From contig NZ_NRRY01000042.1 of the NCBI RefSeq assembly GCF_016583905.1, positions 1 to 46,822 on the forward strand: a stretch of DNA of 46,822 bases. The letters run 5' to 3'. This DNA is from Lamprobacter modestohalophilus. GTDB taxonomy: Bacteria > Pseudomonadota > Gammaproteobacteria > Chromatiales > Chromatiaceae. The stretch's first letter is position 1. Each line of letters begins with the position of its first letter. The notes beneath the pieces were generated by a model. It was not told where the DNA came from, ran no database searches, and saw only the letters and a program-made list of their open reading frames with translations. Position numbers and translations under genes: made by a program. Shown piece by piece: positions 25,881 through 32,588 of the stretch.

Positions 25881-26211
25881 CAAGACCCGCACCGAGCGTC
25901 GCTTGCTCGCCTCCATCCGCCAGGTCAAAACCGGCGACGAGACGGCCCACAACGGCATCCCTGACAGCACAGCTGAGCAAGCCACCGTTGCCGCGAAGCC
26001 GGCGGCCCGAGCCAAGCCTAAAACAGCCACAAGCAAGGCATCGCCCACGTCGGTGCCGGCAGCGGCATCGGCATCCAGACCAGCCAAGCCTGCGGCTTCA
26101 AAACCGCGTCCGTCGGTGCCGGCATCACGAGCCAAGCCGCGGCCAACCGAGCCTGAGTCGACCATTCGCCAGGACGGTTATCAGAGCTCAAGGAGGGTCT
26201 GGCCAGACTAA
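25873..26211 (+). CDS. Small disordered partner of the ParA-like ATPase (McdB-like candidate)
   Basis: A 112-residue basic protein starting at an ATG inside the ParA-like gene (ATGACTGA overlap), so the two are translationally coupled. It opens with a charged helix (TDKTRTERRLLASIRQVKT), continues as a Lys/Ala/Pro/Ser-rich stretch (about 40-95) that is probably disordered, and ends DGYQSSRRVWPD, with a single tryptophan third from the C-terminus. McdB proteins, the carboxysome adaptors of McdA, are small, disordered and often carry an invariant tryptophan near the C-terminus. That resemblance is in architecture and position; I cannot show homology by eye. No identified domain is present. Confidence 0.65.
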   Translation: MTDKTRTERRLLASIRQVKTGDETAHNGIPDSTAEQATVAAKPAARAKPKTATSKASPTSVPAAASASRPAKPAASKPRPSVPASRAKPRPTEPESTIRQDGYQSSRRVWPD

Positions 26212-26225
26212 CCGCACCGCGACCC

Positions 26226-26269
26226 CGGGAAAACCCGAATAAGGGACTTCCCTTATTCGGGATTTCCCG
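26226..26269. promoter_or_regulatory. 44-bp near-perfect palindrome between the ParA-pair and rlpA
   Basis: Arms of 21 bp (26226-26246 and 26249-26269, one mismatch) flank two central bases. The inner CCCGAATAAGGGA and TCCCTTATTCGGG match perfectly. It starts 15 bases after the partner gene's stop and is followed directly by TACAAT (26270-26275), a good -10-like hexamer for the rlpA-like gene at 26344. There is no T-tract, so it is not a classical terminator. An operator, or an RNA processing or termination structure, is possible. Confidence 0.8.
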
Positions 26270-26343
26270 TACAATGCCGTCATCGATTCGCAACAGGTGC
26301 CCGAGGCTCAGCGCCCTCGCACCCTCAGACCAGCGGTTTAACG

Positions 26344-26739
26344 ATGACGAACACACGCAAATTCCTCTTCATCGGGCTTTTTTTGCTCACCGGCGTTACC
26401 AGCCCACTGATGGCCGCTCAACCAGGCCAGGTCATGACCGGCGTTGCCTCCTATTACCACGACAGCCTGCACGGCAATAAGACCGCCAGCGGCAAGATCT
26501 ACAACAAGAACAAGCTCAGTGCAGCCCATAAGACGCTGCCGCTCGGCACACGTGTACGCGTGACCGAACCTAAATCGGGGCGTAGCGTCGTCCTCGAGGT
26601 CAACGATCGGGGCCCGTTCGTCAAGGGCCGCATCATCGACCTCTCGCGTCGCGCTGCCACCGAACTCGGCATGCTCAAGAAGGGCCTTGCCAAGGTCAAG
26701 GTCGAGATCGTCAGCGTCCCCGGCCGAAGCGGCGCCTAA
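26344..26739 (+). CDS. RlpA-like double-psi beta-barrel protein
   Basis: A 131-residue secreted protein of the RlpA family, some members of which are lytic transglycosylases acting on denuded septal glycan. A signal peptide spans about residues 1-25 (FLFIGLFLLTGVTSPLMA) with cleavage near MAA. The DPBB core reads GVASYYHDSLHGNKTASG, then LPLGTRVRVT and VNDRGPFVKGRIIDLSRRAA. There is no lipobox cysteine and no SPOR domain, unlike E. coli RlpA, so it is a short soluble form. Its TAA stop overlaps the end of a dispersed repeat copy. Confidence 0.9.
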   Translation: MTNTRKFLFIGLFLLTGVTSPLMAAQPGQVMTGVASYYHDSLHGNKTASGKIYNKNKLSAAHKTLPLGTRVRVTEPKSGRSVVLEVNDRGPFVKGRIIDLSRRAATELGMLKKGLAKVKVEIVSVPGRSGA

Positions 26740-26806
26740 CGCTCATGGCGCCTATCGCTCATGGCGCGACGCCACCTGGAACATGAATCGCGTGAGATTC
26801 ACGGTA
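26732..26806 (-). repeat. Dispersed 61-bp repeat, copy 3, with duplicated tail
   Basis: Read on the minus strand from 26806, this copy runs ACCGTGAATCTCACGCGATT, then CATGTTCCAGGTGGCGTCGC and GCCATGAGCGATAGGCGC (to 26748). The tail GCCATGAGCGNTAGGCGC is then duplicated to 26732, as a 16-bp direct repeat. The outermost bases of the duplicated tail contain the TAA stop of the RlpA-like gene (26737-26739). Confidence 0.85.
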
Positions 26807-26949
26807 AGCTTCTCGCAAGCGTTGCGCTTTTCTATCGCATTGAACCTGCCTCCTGATCCATAGTCTTCCCTTGTGCGTGGTTGGATACTGGCCATCTCGG
26901 CCAGATCTAGTCACCGCGAAACTTTGGATCTTCTTCGGAGACTACCTCG

Positions 26950-27519
26950 ATGCTTAAGATGACACTCTACTCAGCCGCAGCTCTGATCATCGCGGCCCCG
27001 GCCCTCTCTGCCGCAGAGACCACATCCGGCGCCAACGACGAAGCCCATGCGCTCATCCAGCAATACGCCTCCAGTCTGCAGGCTGAGCTGGTGAGCGCGA
27101 TCAAAGCAGGCGGACCAACCAACGCCATCGCGGTCTGCCAGGAAAAGGCGCCCGCGATCGAGGCCAGCCTCTCTGAGTCCTCAGACTGGCAGATCGGCCG
27201 AACCAGCCTCAAGACCCGGAACGCCAGCAACAAGCCAGACGCGTGGGAGAAACGGGCACTTGAACAGTTCGAGGCTCGCAAGGCAGCCGGCCAACCGGTC
27301 AAAGGGATGAGCTATGCCGAAGTCGTCGAAACCGATGGCCAGAAGGCCTACCGATATATGATGGCGATCCCAACCCAAGAGGTCTGCCTGGCCTGTCACG
27401 GCAGCGATCTCGATCCTGAGCTAGCTTCCACGATCGACGCCGCCTATCCAGAGGATCAGGCGCGTGGCTATTCAGCTGGAGATATTCGCGGCGCCTTCAC
27501 CCTCACCAAGCCGCTGTAG
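26950..27519 (+). CDS. Tll0287-like (DUF3365) c-type haem protein
   Basis: A 189-residue periplasmic protein with a signal peptide (about 1-21, LIIAAPALSAAE) and one c-type haem site CLACHG (Cys146, Cys149, His150). The segments ALIQQYASSLQAELVSAIKA and AIAVCQEKAPAIEAS are typical of the Tll0287-like/DUF3365 fold, a PAS-like haem-binding domain seen in sensors and stand-alone proteins. It could be a small redox carrier or a haem-based sensor of redox or NO. It stands alone between the dispersed repeat and an unknown gene. A GGAGA ribosome-like site lies a little upstream of the ATG. Confidence 0.88.
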   Translation: MLKMTLYSAAALIIAAPALSAAETTSGANDEAHALIQQYASSLQAELVSAIKAGGPTNAIAVCQEKAPAIEASLSESSDWQIGRTSLKTRNASNKPDAWEKRALEQFEARKAAGQPVKGMSYAEVVETDGQKAYRYMMAIPTQEVCLACHGSDLDPELASTIDAAYPEDQARGYSAGDIRGAFTLTKPL

Positions 27520-27610
27520 TGAGCATGCAACCCAGCCTCAAACGGCTTGAGGTCAGCAAACCTGTCCAGTTGAGTTGACCTGCTGCAGCAGGGGCACAAT
27601 TGTTCAGTCG

Positions 27611-28252
27611 ATGACCGAGACACGCTATCAGCTCATCTTCTCAGGCCGCCTGCAGGCTGGCGTCTTACCTGAACAGGCGCAGCAGGCGGTCAAGGAACGC
27701 TTCCGGCTCAGCAGTACACAGCTCGATCATCTGTTCAGTGGCCAGCGGATAACGGTCAAGCGCGGCATCGATCAGGCGAACGCTGAGCGTTATCAGCGCG
27801 CCTTCGCTGCCGCAGGTGCGCTGATCGATATCGAGCCGGCGCCAGCAGCCTCCCGCACAACGCCAGAGCGCGTGCCGCCACCAGCGCAGCCTAGGCCGCC
27901 ACCGGCGCAGCCCGAGCCGGCCAGCATGAACACCGTCGCTGAGCCACGCTCGTCCTCCGCAGATCAGGATTTTCGAGAATCCGCTGAGGGCAAAGCAGCT
28001 GACCTGAAGACGACAGCCAATACGCCAACCGAGGTCGTCGACAGCACACCCATGCAAGTCCTACCCGCTGGTACCCCCATCGACGACCAAGTGCTGCTGC
28101 CCCAGCCACCGCCAGATACCAGCCATCTGCGGCTTGCGCCAAGCGAAGCCACCAGCCTTGAAGACTGCGCGCCACCGCCACCGGCGCCGCCTCAGCTTGA
28201 TCTCAGTGCCTTGGAGCTGGCTCCGATCGATCCACCCCAACGGCAAGAATGA
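27611..28252 (+). CDS. Unknown protein with an N-terminal small alpha/beta domain and proline-rich tail
   Basis: I start this 213-residue protein at the ATG at 27611 (MTETRYQLIFSGRLQAGVLP). The first 70 residues, with ERFRLSSTQLDHLFSGQ and VKRGIDQANAERYQRAFAAA, form a domain that recurs at the start of many proteobacterial proteins, often fused to membrane domains. The remainder is Pro/Ala/Gln-rich (for example PPPAQPRPPPAQPEP) and probably disordered. No signal peptide or membrane segment is seen. Function is unknown. The next gene, 53 bases downstream on the same strand, is an FAD oxidase. Confidence 0.75.
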   Translation: MTETRYQLIFSGRLQAGVLPEQAQQAVKERFRLSSTQLDHLFSGQRITVKRGIDQANAERYQRAFAAAGALIDIEPAPAASRTTPERVPPPAQPRPPPAQPEPASMNTVAEPRSSSADQDFRESAEGKAADLKTTANTPTEVVDSTPMQVLPAGTPIDDQVLLPQPPPDTSHLRLAPSEATSLEDCAPPPPAPPQLDLSALELAPIDPPQRQE

Positions 28253-28305
28253 CTCGCGTAAGATAGGGGGCTTAATTGCACCGCTTCTAGAGAGAATCCT
28301 GACTC

Positions 28306-29529
28306 ATGGCCGACCACGCTCACATCGTCATCGGCGGCGGAATTAGCGGACTGGCGTCCGCGCACTACTCGCTGCATGCCGGCGTCGATACCCTCCTACT
28401 CGAGGCCAGCGAACGTCCCGGTGGCTGCATCCATAGCAGCCACTTCGAGGCCCTCAATGACTTCTGGGTCGAGGCCGGCGGACACACCTGTTTCAACAGC
28501 TACGGCAATCTGCTTGGCATCATGGAGCAGATCGACCTGCTCAAACTGACCACAGCAAAGGAAAAAAAGAGTTACAAGCTGTGGTCGAAGGGCAAGCGCA
28601 GCGGCATCCTCTCCGCGCTCCACATCTTCGAGCTCATCACAGCGCTACCGGGTCTGTTCCGGGTCAAGAAGGCGGGCAAGACCGTCGCCGAGTATTACGG
28701 CAAGGTCCTCGGCCAAAAGAATTACCAAGCGTTATTCAGCCCGGCCTTCCGCTCCGTGGTCTGCCAGGACGCTGATGACTTCCCCGCTGAAGCCCTGTTC
28801 CGAAAAAAGCCTCGGCGTAAGGATGTGCTGCGCGCCTTCACCATGCCCAGCGGCCTCGCCGACATCCCAAGCGCGATTGCCACGCAGCCCGGTTTCAACG
28901 TCCGCTATGGCGCGCAGGTCCACCGCATCAGCGCGGCCAACCAGGGCGAGGGCATTCGCGTCGAGCTTCAGGACGGCACCCACCTCAGCTGCGAACGGGT
29001 CACGCTCGCGGTACCGCCTGATGTGGCGCGAACGCTGCTCAGCGAGGCCGTACCAGAGGCAGCCAAGGCCATCGCAGGCGTCGGCGTCGCCGAGATCGAC
29101 ACCCTGGTGCTGGTCTTTGAACGCTCGAAACTCAAGGTCGAGGAGATCGCCGGACTGATTAGCGTCGATGGTGCCTTCCTCTCCGCGGTCTCGCGCGACT
29201 TCCTACCCGACGATCGCTACCGCGGGTTCGCCTTTCACTTCCCCGGCGGCCAGCTCAGCGAGACCGAGCGCGAGCAAGCCGCCTGCCGGGCCATTGATGC
29301 AAGCGTCGACGACATCGTCGCCAAGGCTCAGGTCCACAACCGCCTACCGGCCCTCCGCCGCGACCACATGGAGCGGATTCAGGCGCTTGATTCAGCACTC
29401 GCCAGCGGACAGATCGCCGTCACCGGCAACTGGTTCCTCGGCGTCTCGATCGAGGACTGCGTCACCCGCAGCCGCAGCGAGCACGAACGGCTGTTCGGCG
29501 CCGTGCCGACGGCTCCAGTCGCTCAGTAG
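28306..29529 (+). CDS. FAD-dependent amine-oxidase-type enzyme, protoporphyrinogen/coproporphyrinogen oxidase-like
   Basis: A 407-residue flavoprotein of the HemY/amine oxidase superfamily. The dinucleotide motif IGGGISGLASAHYSLHAGVD begins at residue 8, and the FAD-contacting E-R-PGG stretch follows (LEASERPGGCIHS). A central AFTMPSGLADIPSAIA and a C-terminal ITGNWF-like VTGNWFLGVSIEDC match oxidases acting on porphyrinogens. In a phototroph it could serve haem or bacteriochlorophyll precursor oxidation, but related enzymes act on carotenoids and amines, so the substrate is not certain. Its stop codon is in the first unit of an 11-bp tandem repeat. Confidence 0.82.
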   Translation: MADHAHIVIGGGISGLASAHYSLHAGVDTLLLEASERPGGCIHSSHFEALNDFWVEAGGHTCFNSYGNLLGIMEQIDLLKLTTAKEKKSYKLWSKGKRSGILSALHIFELITALPGLFRVKKAGKTVAEYYGKVLGQKNYQALFSPAFRSVVCQDADDFPAEALFRKKPRRKDVLRAFTMPSGLADIPSAIATQPGFNVRYGAQVHRISAANQGEGIRVELQDGTHLSCERVTLAVPPDVARTLLSEAVPEAAKAIAGVGVAEIDTLVLVFERSKLKVEEIAGLISVDGAFLSAVSRDFLPDDRYRGFAFHFPGGQLSETEREQAACRAIDASVDDIVAKAQVHNRLPALRRDHMERIQALDSALASGQIAVTGNWFLGVSIEDCVTRSRSEHERLFGAVPTAPVAQ

Positions 29530-29565
29530 TCGCTCAGTAGTCGCTCAGTAGCCGCTCAGTAGCCG
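29519..29565. repeat. 11-bp tandem repeat spanning the FAD-oxidase stop codon
   Basis: Four units of YCGCTCAGTAG run from 29519 to 29562, with a fifth partial copy. The TAG of the first unit is the stop codon of the FAD oxidase gene (29527-29529). Because every unit contains CAGTAG and 11 is not a multiple of three, loss of the first TAG would shift the frame and read into the next units. Confidence 0.9.
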
Positions 29566-29611
29566 CTGCTGCGGCCGCAGCAACAGAGCGTGACCATCAA
29601 AGGCGGTTCAT

Positions 29612-29740
29612 CCTAGAAACGGCAGTTGACCGCCTCGTCACAGGTATCCGTGTCTGAACACATCAGCACTCTGAGCAGGTCGCAAGCTGACCTTCTAGTG
29701 CGGAGCATAGGCTAGAGGCCGTTCAACTGGCGTTTCTAGG
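29612..29740. repeat. 129-bp element bounded by inverted repeats (MITE-like)
   Basis: CCTAGAAACGGCAGTTGACC at 29612-29631 matches the complement of 29721-29740 at 18 of 20 positions, and similarity extends a few bases inward. The interior carries no open frame with family features. The structure resembles a small non-autonomous element or a large regulatory hairpin between the FAD oxidase and oxygenase genes. Target-site duplication was not seen. Confidence 0.65.
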
Positions 29741-29800
29741 CTCATCCCGAGGTGCCGATGCCGGGTGGCGGCACGGCGTAAACGTGAGTATCAAACCGAC

Positions 29801-30349
29801 ATGCTAGCGAGCAGCCTCATCATCGCCTGCGACTATCCTCAGGCGGCAGCGATCAACGGCCCGCTGGAGCGCGCCTTCACCGAACTGAGCGACAGCGACT
29901 TCGAGCGCCGCTCGCATTTCATCGGCGGCCGTTTCGAGAACCTCTACCTCAAGGCCGAGCGCCTGCCCGGCCTATCGGATCTGCTCCGCTTCGGGCTCGA
30001 GCAAGCACGCGTCTTCTTGAGCAGCGGCCGCACCGATTGGCTCGACGAGCCAATCACGGCCGACCAGCCCCTCCGCGTTGGCTTCTGGGTCAATGCGATG
30101 CAGCCGGGCCAGAGCACCAGCCGCCACAGTCACGAAGAGCATGACGAGCTGTTATCCGGGGTCTATTACGTCAGCGCCCCGCTAGACTCAGGCGACATCC
30201 TCTTCCACGACGCCCCCTTCGAGACCCGCGTGCGGCCGCGACCTGGCCTCATGCTGCTGTTCGCACCCGCGCTAGAGCACTCCGTCGAGATCAACCGCAG
30301 CACTCACCAGCGACTCTCGATCGCCTTCAATATTGGCCCAATGCCCTAG
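29801..30349 (+). CDS. Putative 2OG-Fe(II) oxygenase
   Basis: A 182-residue protein resembling the small 2OG-Fe(II) oxygenases sometimes named TIGR02466 family. The core reads VGFWVNAMQPGQSTSRHSHE, then HDELLSGVYYVSAPLDSGDI, then LLFAPALEHSVEIN followed by QRLSIAFNI. His109 and the distal His160 with a following Arg would provide iron and 2-oxoglutarate contacts; the second ligand is less certain (the HxH variant at 109-111). I chose the ATG at 29801; a GTG at 29765 adds 12 residues. The last 26 codons overlap an opposite-strand frame. The substrate is unknown. Confidence 0.78.
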   Translation: MLASSLIIACDYPQAAAINGPLERAFTELSDSDFERRSHFIGGRFENLYLKAERLPGLSDLLRFGLEQARVFLSSGRTDWLDEPITADQPLRVGFWVNAMQPGQSTSRHSHEEHDELLSGVYYVSAPLDSGDILFHDAPFETRVRPRPGLMLLFAPALEHSVEINRSTHQRLSIAFNIGPMP

Positions 30350-30712
30350 TTTTGCTTGGGGTTGAAACTCAGTGTCCAGATTCTCGCGCAGGTCCATCGG
30401 CAGGTCGCTCAGCGCGCCGGCCAGATGCGCCTTGGGCGCTATGTCCAGTTCCTCGCGCAGATTGCAGAACAGGGGTGCGGGAGGAGGAGAATTGGCGACA
30501 TCGAAATCCGCCAACCGCCGCTCGCCGGGCCATTCGCACCGCAGGAGTCCGTAGCCATCCTCGGTCCGCGATCGGGGTATCGGTCTCCGTGGCCGAACCC
30601 GAATGCTATCGCCTTCCAGCTCGAAATCGCGCTTGCTGCCCCCCACCAGCTCGGCAAACTGTTTCAGGGCATAGCCGTCGCCGGACGTTGTTCTTTTCTT
30701 GTTGTTCCTCAT
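30272..30712 (-). pseudogene. Possible decayed AbrB/MazE-type antitoxin gene
   Basis: The frame begins with an ATG overlapping the stop of the next minus-strand gene (TAATG), so its start is translationally coupled. Its first half contains FELEGDSIRVRPRRP and EDGYGLLRCEWPG, very like the C-terminal part of AbrB/MazE-family antitoxins, where ELEGDSI...RPRR and a REDG motif follow the swapped-hairpin domain. The expected N-terminal strand pair is missing or scrambled, and beyond DFDVA the sequence no longer resembles the family and runs antisense into the oxygenase gene by 78 bases. This suggests a broken gene, though an intact unknown protein of 146 residues is possible. Confidence 0.45.
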
Positions 30713-31131
30713 TAGGGCTCGATCTGGATCAGGCGCTCCATCTCGGCGATCTGTATCCGTCGCCCATCGAGGGTGACAAAGCTGCGCTGCGAGATCTCGC
30801 TGCGTTGCGCTTCATAGCGTTCAACCTGGCCGCTGTAGACATTCACCACCTGCAGCTGAACGATCTCGCGCGCATGCTGCCAATCCTGAAACAGGTAGAG
30901 TGCCGTGCCAACCAACATCAGGACCACCACCCCGTAGGCGGCGAGCTTGACGGCGCCCCGCGGCATCAGCGGCCCCAAGGCGGCTGAGCGTTGGGGAGAC
31001 CGGGCACTCGGCTCAGCGCTGGACTCGGCACCGGGGCGCAGGCGCTCATCCTCATCAGCCCGCCAGCGGTTGCGGACGACTAGCCAGGCCACCAGAATGA
31101 CGGTGGCGGTGAATAGGAGCTTGGTCAACAT
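30712..31131 (-). CDS. Unknown membrane protein with two transmembrane segments
   Basis: A 139-residue protein with two hydrophobic helices, at about 3-20 (KLLFTATVILVAWLVV) and about 63-83 (KLAAYGVVVLMLVGTALYLF), and a charged, serine-rich loop between them. The C-terminal half (QLQVVNVYSGQVERYEAQRS and FVTLDGRRIQIAEMERL) would be a small soluble domain. No family is recognised. It is the upstream member of a two-gene minus-strand unit whose second gene overlaps its stop, and it is divergent from the ankyrin lipoprotein gene. Confidence 0.7.
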   Translation of the reverse strand: MLTKLLFTATVILVAWLVVRNRWRADEDERLRPGAESSAEPSARSPQRSAALGPLMPRGAVKLAAYGVVVLMLVGTALYLFQDWQHAREIVQLQVVNVYSGQVERYEAQRSEISQRSFVTLDGRRIQIAEMERLIQIEP

Positions 31132-31303
31132 GATCCGATTACGCTATCACGAGCACCAACGGGGAGTCATGGCAAAGATGGAGCGGTATCGGCTTGACAG
31201 CCTATTCCCTGCACAGCGAACAACAACGCCTTGTCCGATCTCGGGGGCGCGGCTTAACATCCGCTGTTCGGTCGTTCCAGCTGAGTCCGCCATCCACCAG
31301 CCT

Positions 31304-31972
31304 ATGTCGTTGCCTCGGTCATCGCCTCGGTCATTGTTGCGCGCCTTGGTCATCGCGCTCGCCCTCATCGGCCTGTTGACGGGTTGCGACGAGCCGCCGC
31401 AGCCGACGGTCAATCTGTACCGAGCAGTGCATTCCGGTGACCTAGATCAGATCAAGCGGCATCTGTTCTGGAAGACAGACATCAATCAGCCCGGCCCCGA
31501 TGGCGATCATCCCCTGCATGTCGCCGTCAGCCAGGGTCGCGTCGTCATTGCGCGTGAGTTGCTCAGCCATGGCGCACGCATCGATGCCCGCGATGCGCTC
31601 GGCCGCACGCCGCTGCATGTCGCACTGGCCAACGGCAAGATCCAGGCAGCCCAGCTGCTGTTGGAGCGGGGTGCTGACGATGACCTGCAAGCCTTGCTGC
31701 TGGACCTGGCCAACGCGCAGGCCCTCGACCGCGATAGCATCGAGCTGCTGTCGGCCCGTGGCGTCGATCTCAATGCCGCCAACTCCAAGGGCCAGACACC
31801 GCTGCATCTTGCCGTCGCGGCTGCTAATCTGAAGCTCGCCAAGCAGCTGATCAGCGCAGGCGCCAAGGTCAACCTGGCCGACAACAGCGGCAAGACCGCC
31901 CTCGAAATCGCCGAGGAGCAAGGCGAGCCGACCCTGGTCACCCTGCTCGAACAGTATGGGGCTGAGCGCTGA
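31304..31972 (+). CDS. Ankyrin-repeat lipoprotein
   Basis: A 222-residue envelope lipoprotein. I start it at the ATG at 31304 because the resulting signal peptide (ALVIALALIGLLTGC) ends in a lipobox with Cys28. Four to five ankyrin repeats follow, for example GDHPLHVAVSQGRVVIAREL, GRTPLHVALANGKIQAAQLL and GQTPLHLAVAAANLKLAKQL. The residues after the acylated cysteine (Asp29, Glu30) would favour retention at the inner membrane by the +2 Asp rule. Upstream codons stay open, with another ATG at 31169 after GGGGAG, but that would bury the signal. Its binding partner is unknown. Confidence 0.88.
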   Translation: MSLPRSSPRSLLRALVIALALIGLLTGCDEPPQPTVNLYRAVHSGDLDQIKRHLFWKTDINQPGPDGDHPLHVAVSQGRVVIARELLSHGARIDARDALGRTPLHVALANGKIQAAQLLLERGADDDLQALLLDLANAQALDRDSIELLSARGVDLNAANSKGQTPLHLAVAAANLKLAKQLISAGAKVNLADNSGKTALEIAEEQGEPTLVTLLEQYGAER

Positions 31973-32175
31973 TGCTGAGATGCCAACCTGTCGTCAAGCG
32001 CAGATTGGGGCAGATGCTGCAGCGCAGCCTGGCGCCAAGCAAAGCGCATCCGCCATCGCCGCGATGATCGGCGTGATGATCGACATAGCCATCAACGATC
32101 AGGCACAGCAGTGTTGCGATACCCCGCGCACTGACCACACTCGATAACCAGAGAACCAACGACAAGGAGCCCAGC

Positions 32176-32469
32176 ATGGCCGAAAAGGTGGAAGATCTGA
32201 CCGTGACCTACACCGAGGGAGACCTCGAGACGGTCAAGGAGCTTGATAAGGTCATCCTGTCCAAGGGCAGTTGGGCCACAGTGCTCTTTCGCTACCAAGA
32301 CTGGGATCGGGCCAAGGAGATCTACGGACCCGAGCGTTACACCATCCGACGCTACCAGAAGCGCGGTGGCGAGTACCGGCAGCAGTCAAAGTTCAATATC
32401 TCCAGCCGAGCCCAGGCGCAAGCACTGGTCGACGCGCTGCAGGGCTGGCTGGCTGACGAGCCCAGCTGA
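32176..32469 (+). CDS. Conserved-looking small protein, unknown function
   Basis: A 97-residue protein with an excellent AAGGAG ribosome site shortly before the ATG. It has no signal peptide or membrane segment. The sequence alternates strands and helices (KVILSKGSWATVLFRYQDWD, GPERYTIRRYQKRGGEYRQQ, and a C-terminal helix AQALVDALQGWLAD). I have seen similar short proteins in other sulfur-oxidising gammaproteobacteria but know no function. It stands alone between the ankyrin lipoprotein and a dispersed repeat. Confidence 0.8.
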   Translation: MAEKVEDLTVTYTEGDLETVKELDKVILSKGSWATVLFRYQDWDRAKEIYGPERYTIRRYQKRGGEYRQQSKFNISSRAQAQALVDALQGWLADEPS

Positions 32470-32510
32470 GTCTGATGGCGAACCGCGCTGAGACGCTGCT
32501 CACCCCCACT

Positions 32511-32571
32511 GCGCCTGACGCGCATGGCGCGGCGCCACCCTGGAAAATGAATCGCGTGAGATTCACGTTAA
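32511..32571 (-). repeat. Dispersed 61-bp repeat, copy 4 (best conserved)
   Basis: Read on the minus strand, it runs TTAACGTGAATCTCACGCGA, TTCATTTTCCAGGGTGGCGC, CGCGCCATGCGCGTCAGGCG, C. TGAATC and GATTCA form a 6-bp stem and GGCGCC a palindrome. It lies between the small unknown gene and the SDR gene; its 5' end is 17 bases before the SDR start codon, so it abuts the ribosome site. Confidence 0.9.
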
Positions 32572-32588
32572 ACCGAGAAGGTTCCTGA

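Noticed and set aside
25248-26211. Plasmid or chromosome partition locus (parAB)
   Set aside because: The ATPase lacks an N-terminal helix-turn-helix, the partner has no ParB domain, and the neighbours are metabolic genes rather than replication genes.
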